A stretch of DNA of 64,000 nucleotides from Mermis nigrescens (Eukaryota; Nematoda; Enoplea; Mermithida; Mermithidae): assembly GCA_036768485.1 (NCBI GenBank), contig JAVLUZ010000154.1, forward strand, positions 30,809,089 to 30,873,088. Direction: 5' to 3'. A program made the position numbers and the translations under genes. The notes under the pieces are model-generated. The model was not told the origin of the DNA, did not search any database, and was given only the letters and a program-made list of their open reading frames with translations. Shown here piece by piece: positions 62,837-64,000 of this stretch. Position 1 is the first letter of the stretch. Each line of letters begins with the position of its first letter.

Positions 62837-63400
62837 GAAAAGCATGGGGATTAAAGATCTAGAGTCCCCCACAATCAAAAAATGGATAATTTTTTGGGAA
62901 AATGGAGGCAAAATGAAGGCTAAAACCGATGATATTGGAAAATTTTGTTCAAAAAAGCTTGAAATTCAGCAGAAACTGTAAACTAACATAGTTCTAGGTC
63001 ACTTTAACATGAAAAAGCTCAATGTTTAAGCCCTGACCGGCTGACTTCGACCGGTAATGTTGTGCATCATGTCCTGTCTGACTCTCCTTACTTGACCTCA
63101 CCCCAAATGTCTTAATCCAAATTACAAACATATATAAGTGCGTGTGTATATAGGTACATACTTATATGTTAGGATAACCGACCAGGGCTACCATATGCGC
63201 ATAAAGGTAATCGAAAATTCAGATACTCTTGAATGATTTTTGTCAAAATCAAGATACGCATAAGCCCTTTTTACGCCTGAATCCAATGACTAATTGCGAG
63301 ATGTTTTTTAGTTGAAAGTCTCATTATTTAACAAAAATTTTGTAATCGTTAAAAAGTGATCGAATTCTGCGAAAATGATGAGCACCCCGAACAAGCTAAA
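62837..63400. other. Gene-free stretch
   Basis: No gene was seen. ACCGGCTGACTTC near 63028 also occurs near 58997, a short shared word of unknown meaning. Confidence 0.4.
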
Positions 63401-63403
63401 GTC

Positions 63404-63502
63404 ATTAATATTATTAAATTATTAATAGTAATAATAATATGATAATACTATTATTATCGGTTTTATTATTATTATTATTATTATTATCATTATTATTATT
63501 AC

Positions 63503-63578
<76 letters not shown>

Positions 63579-63661
63579 ACATTAATATTATTATTATTAT
63601 TATTCTATTATTATTAATATTATTAATATTATTATTATTATTATTATTATTATTACTACTA

Positions 63662-63692
<31 letters not shown>

Positions 63693-63770
63693 TATTATTT
63701 TTATTTTTATTATTTTTATTATTTTTATTATTATTATTATTATTATCAAATATTATCAGTTATTATTATT
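63404..63770. repeat. (TTA)n trinucleotide array
   Basis: About 360 bases of ATT/TTA triplets with scattered interruptions. The last 230 bases of the window after it hold no recognised feature. Confidence 0.95.
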
Positions 63771-64000
63771 ACTAATCACTCCTAGCCATTCTATAACGTG
63801 CTTAGACTGCAAAACGCTGGTACTATTCAGTACTATATAAATTTTGTAGGCTCTTTGATCATCACACCTTGCCTTTGGACTAGGTCCATAAATCGGATTA
63901 ACATTATAGTCTGCGAGCGTCACCTTGACCAATCGTGCATTTACTCAGACTTTTCGTCCGCCTGTTACGTTCATCCGATTTCCAAAGATTGCGTTTTCAC

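Overview
The window is animal (invertebrate) nuclear DNA. Genes are sparse, introns are typical GT-AG introns of hundreds to thousands of bases, and the base composition is AT-rich. Simple repeats are long and miniature transposons are very numerous. There are no operons, Shine-Dalgarno sites, CRISPR arrays or rRNA. The small single-exon secreted-protein genes, acceptor-like TTTTCAG or TTNAG sites just before several ATGs, and one exon fragment resembling a chemoreceptor would suit a nematode. This is inference; another invertebrate is possible.

Real genes. (1) Five small secreted cysteine-rich peptide genes, here called CRP-1 to CRP-5, lie at 8.6, 16.1, 28.2, 36.9 and 41.9 kb. A broken sixth copy lies at 20.6 kb. 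All share an eight-cysteine framework: C1-x(19-32)-C2-x5-C3C4-x3-C5-x(7,8)-C6-x(6,7)-C7-x-C8. I do not recognise the family. It is the best candidate here for something undescribed. (2) A complete eight-exon gene at 49709-59724 encodes a 307-residue, all-ankyrin protein that I recognise as an ANKRD29 orthologue. Most exons carry exactly one repeat and every junction is phase 0. (3) A single-exon secreted C-type-lectin-like gene lies at 61579-62193, between two same-direction fragments of one transposon family.

Transposons. 0.6-1.1 kb is a short fold-back element. 1.7-4.1 kb is a fold-back element whose arms are GC-rich minisatellite. 4.1-8.5 kb holds small MITEs and an (AT)n tract. 11-13 kb, 20.9-27.3 kb and 28.6-31.5 kb are built mainly of one large non-coding repeat (R1). 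Two inverted R1 copies enclose CRP-3. 31.5-36.7 kb holds hAT-like MITEs with clear 8-bp target duplications and TA-type MITEs. 37.3-38.4 kb is a Harbinger-like element with a Myb/SANT-like ORF. 54.5-55.7 kb, inside an ANKRD29 intron, is a dead Tc1/mariner element that itself received a MITE. The lectin gene is followed by a nested MITE cluster, and the window ends in a (TTA)n array.

Many hAT-like MITE families share CATACATGGGC-type ends. Several insertions can be proved within the window from target-site duplications, nesting, or an empty copy of the same site. The secreted peptides and the lectin could serve defence or host interaction. That is inference from their secretion and diversification only.
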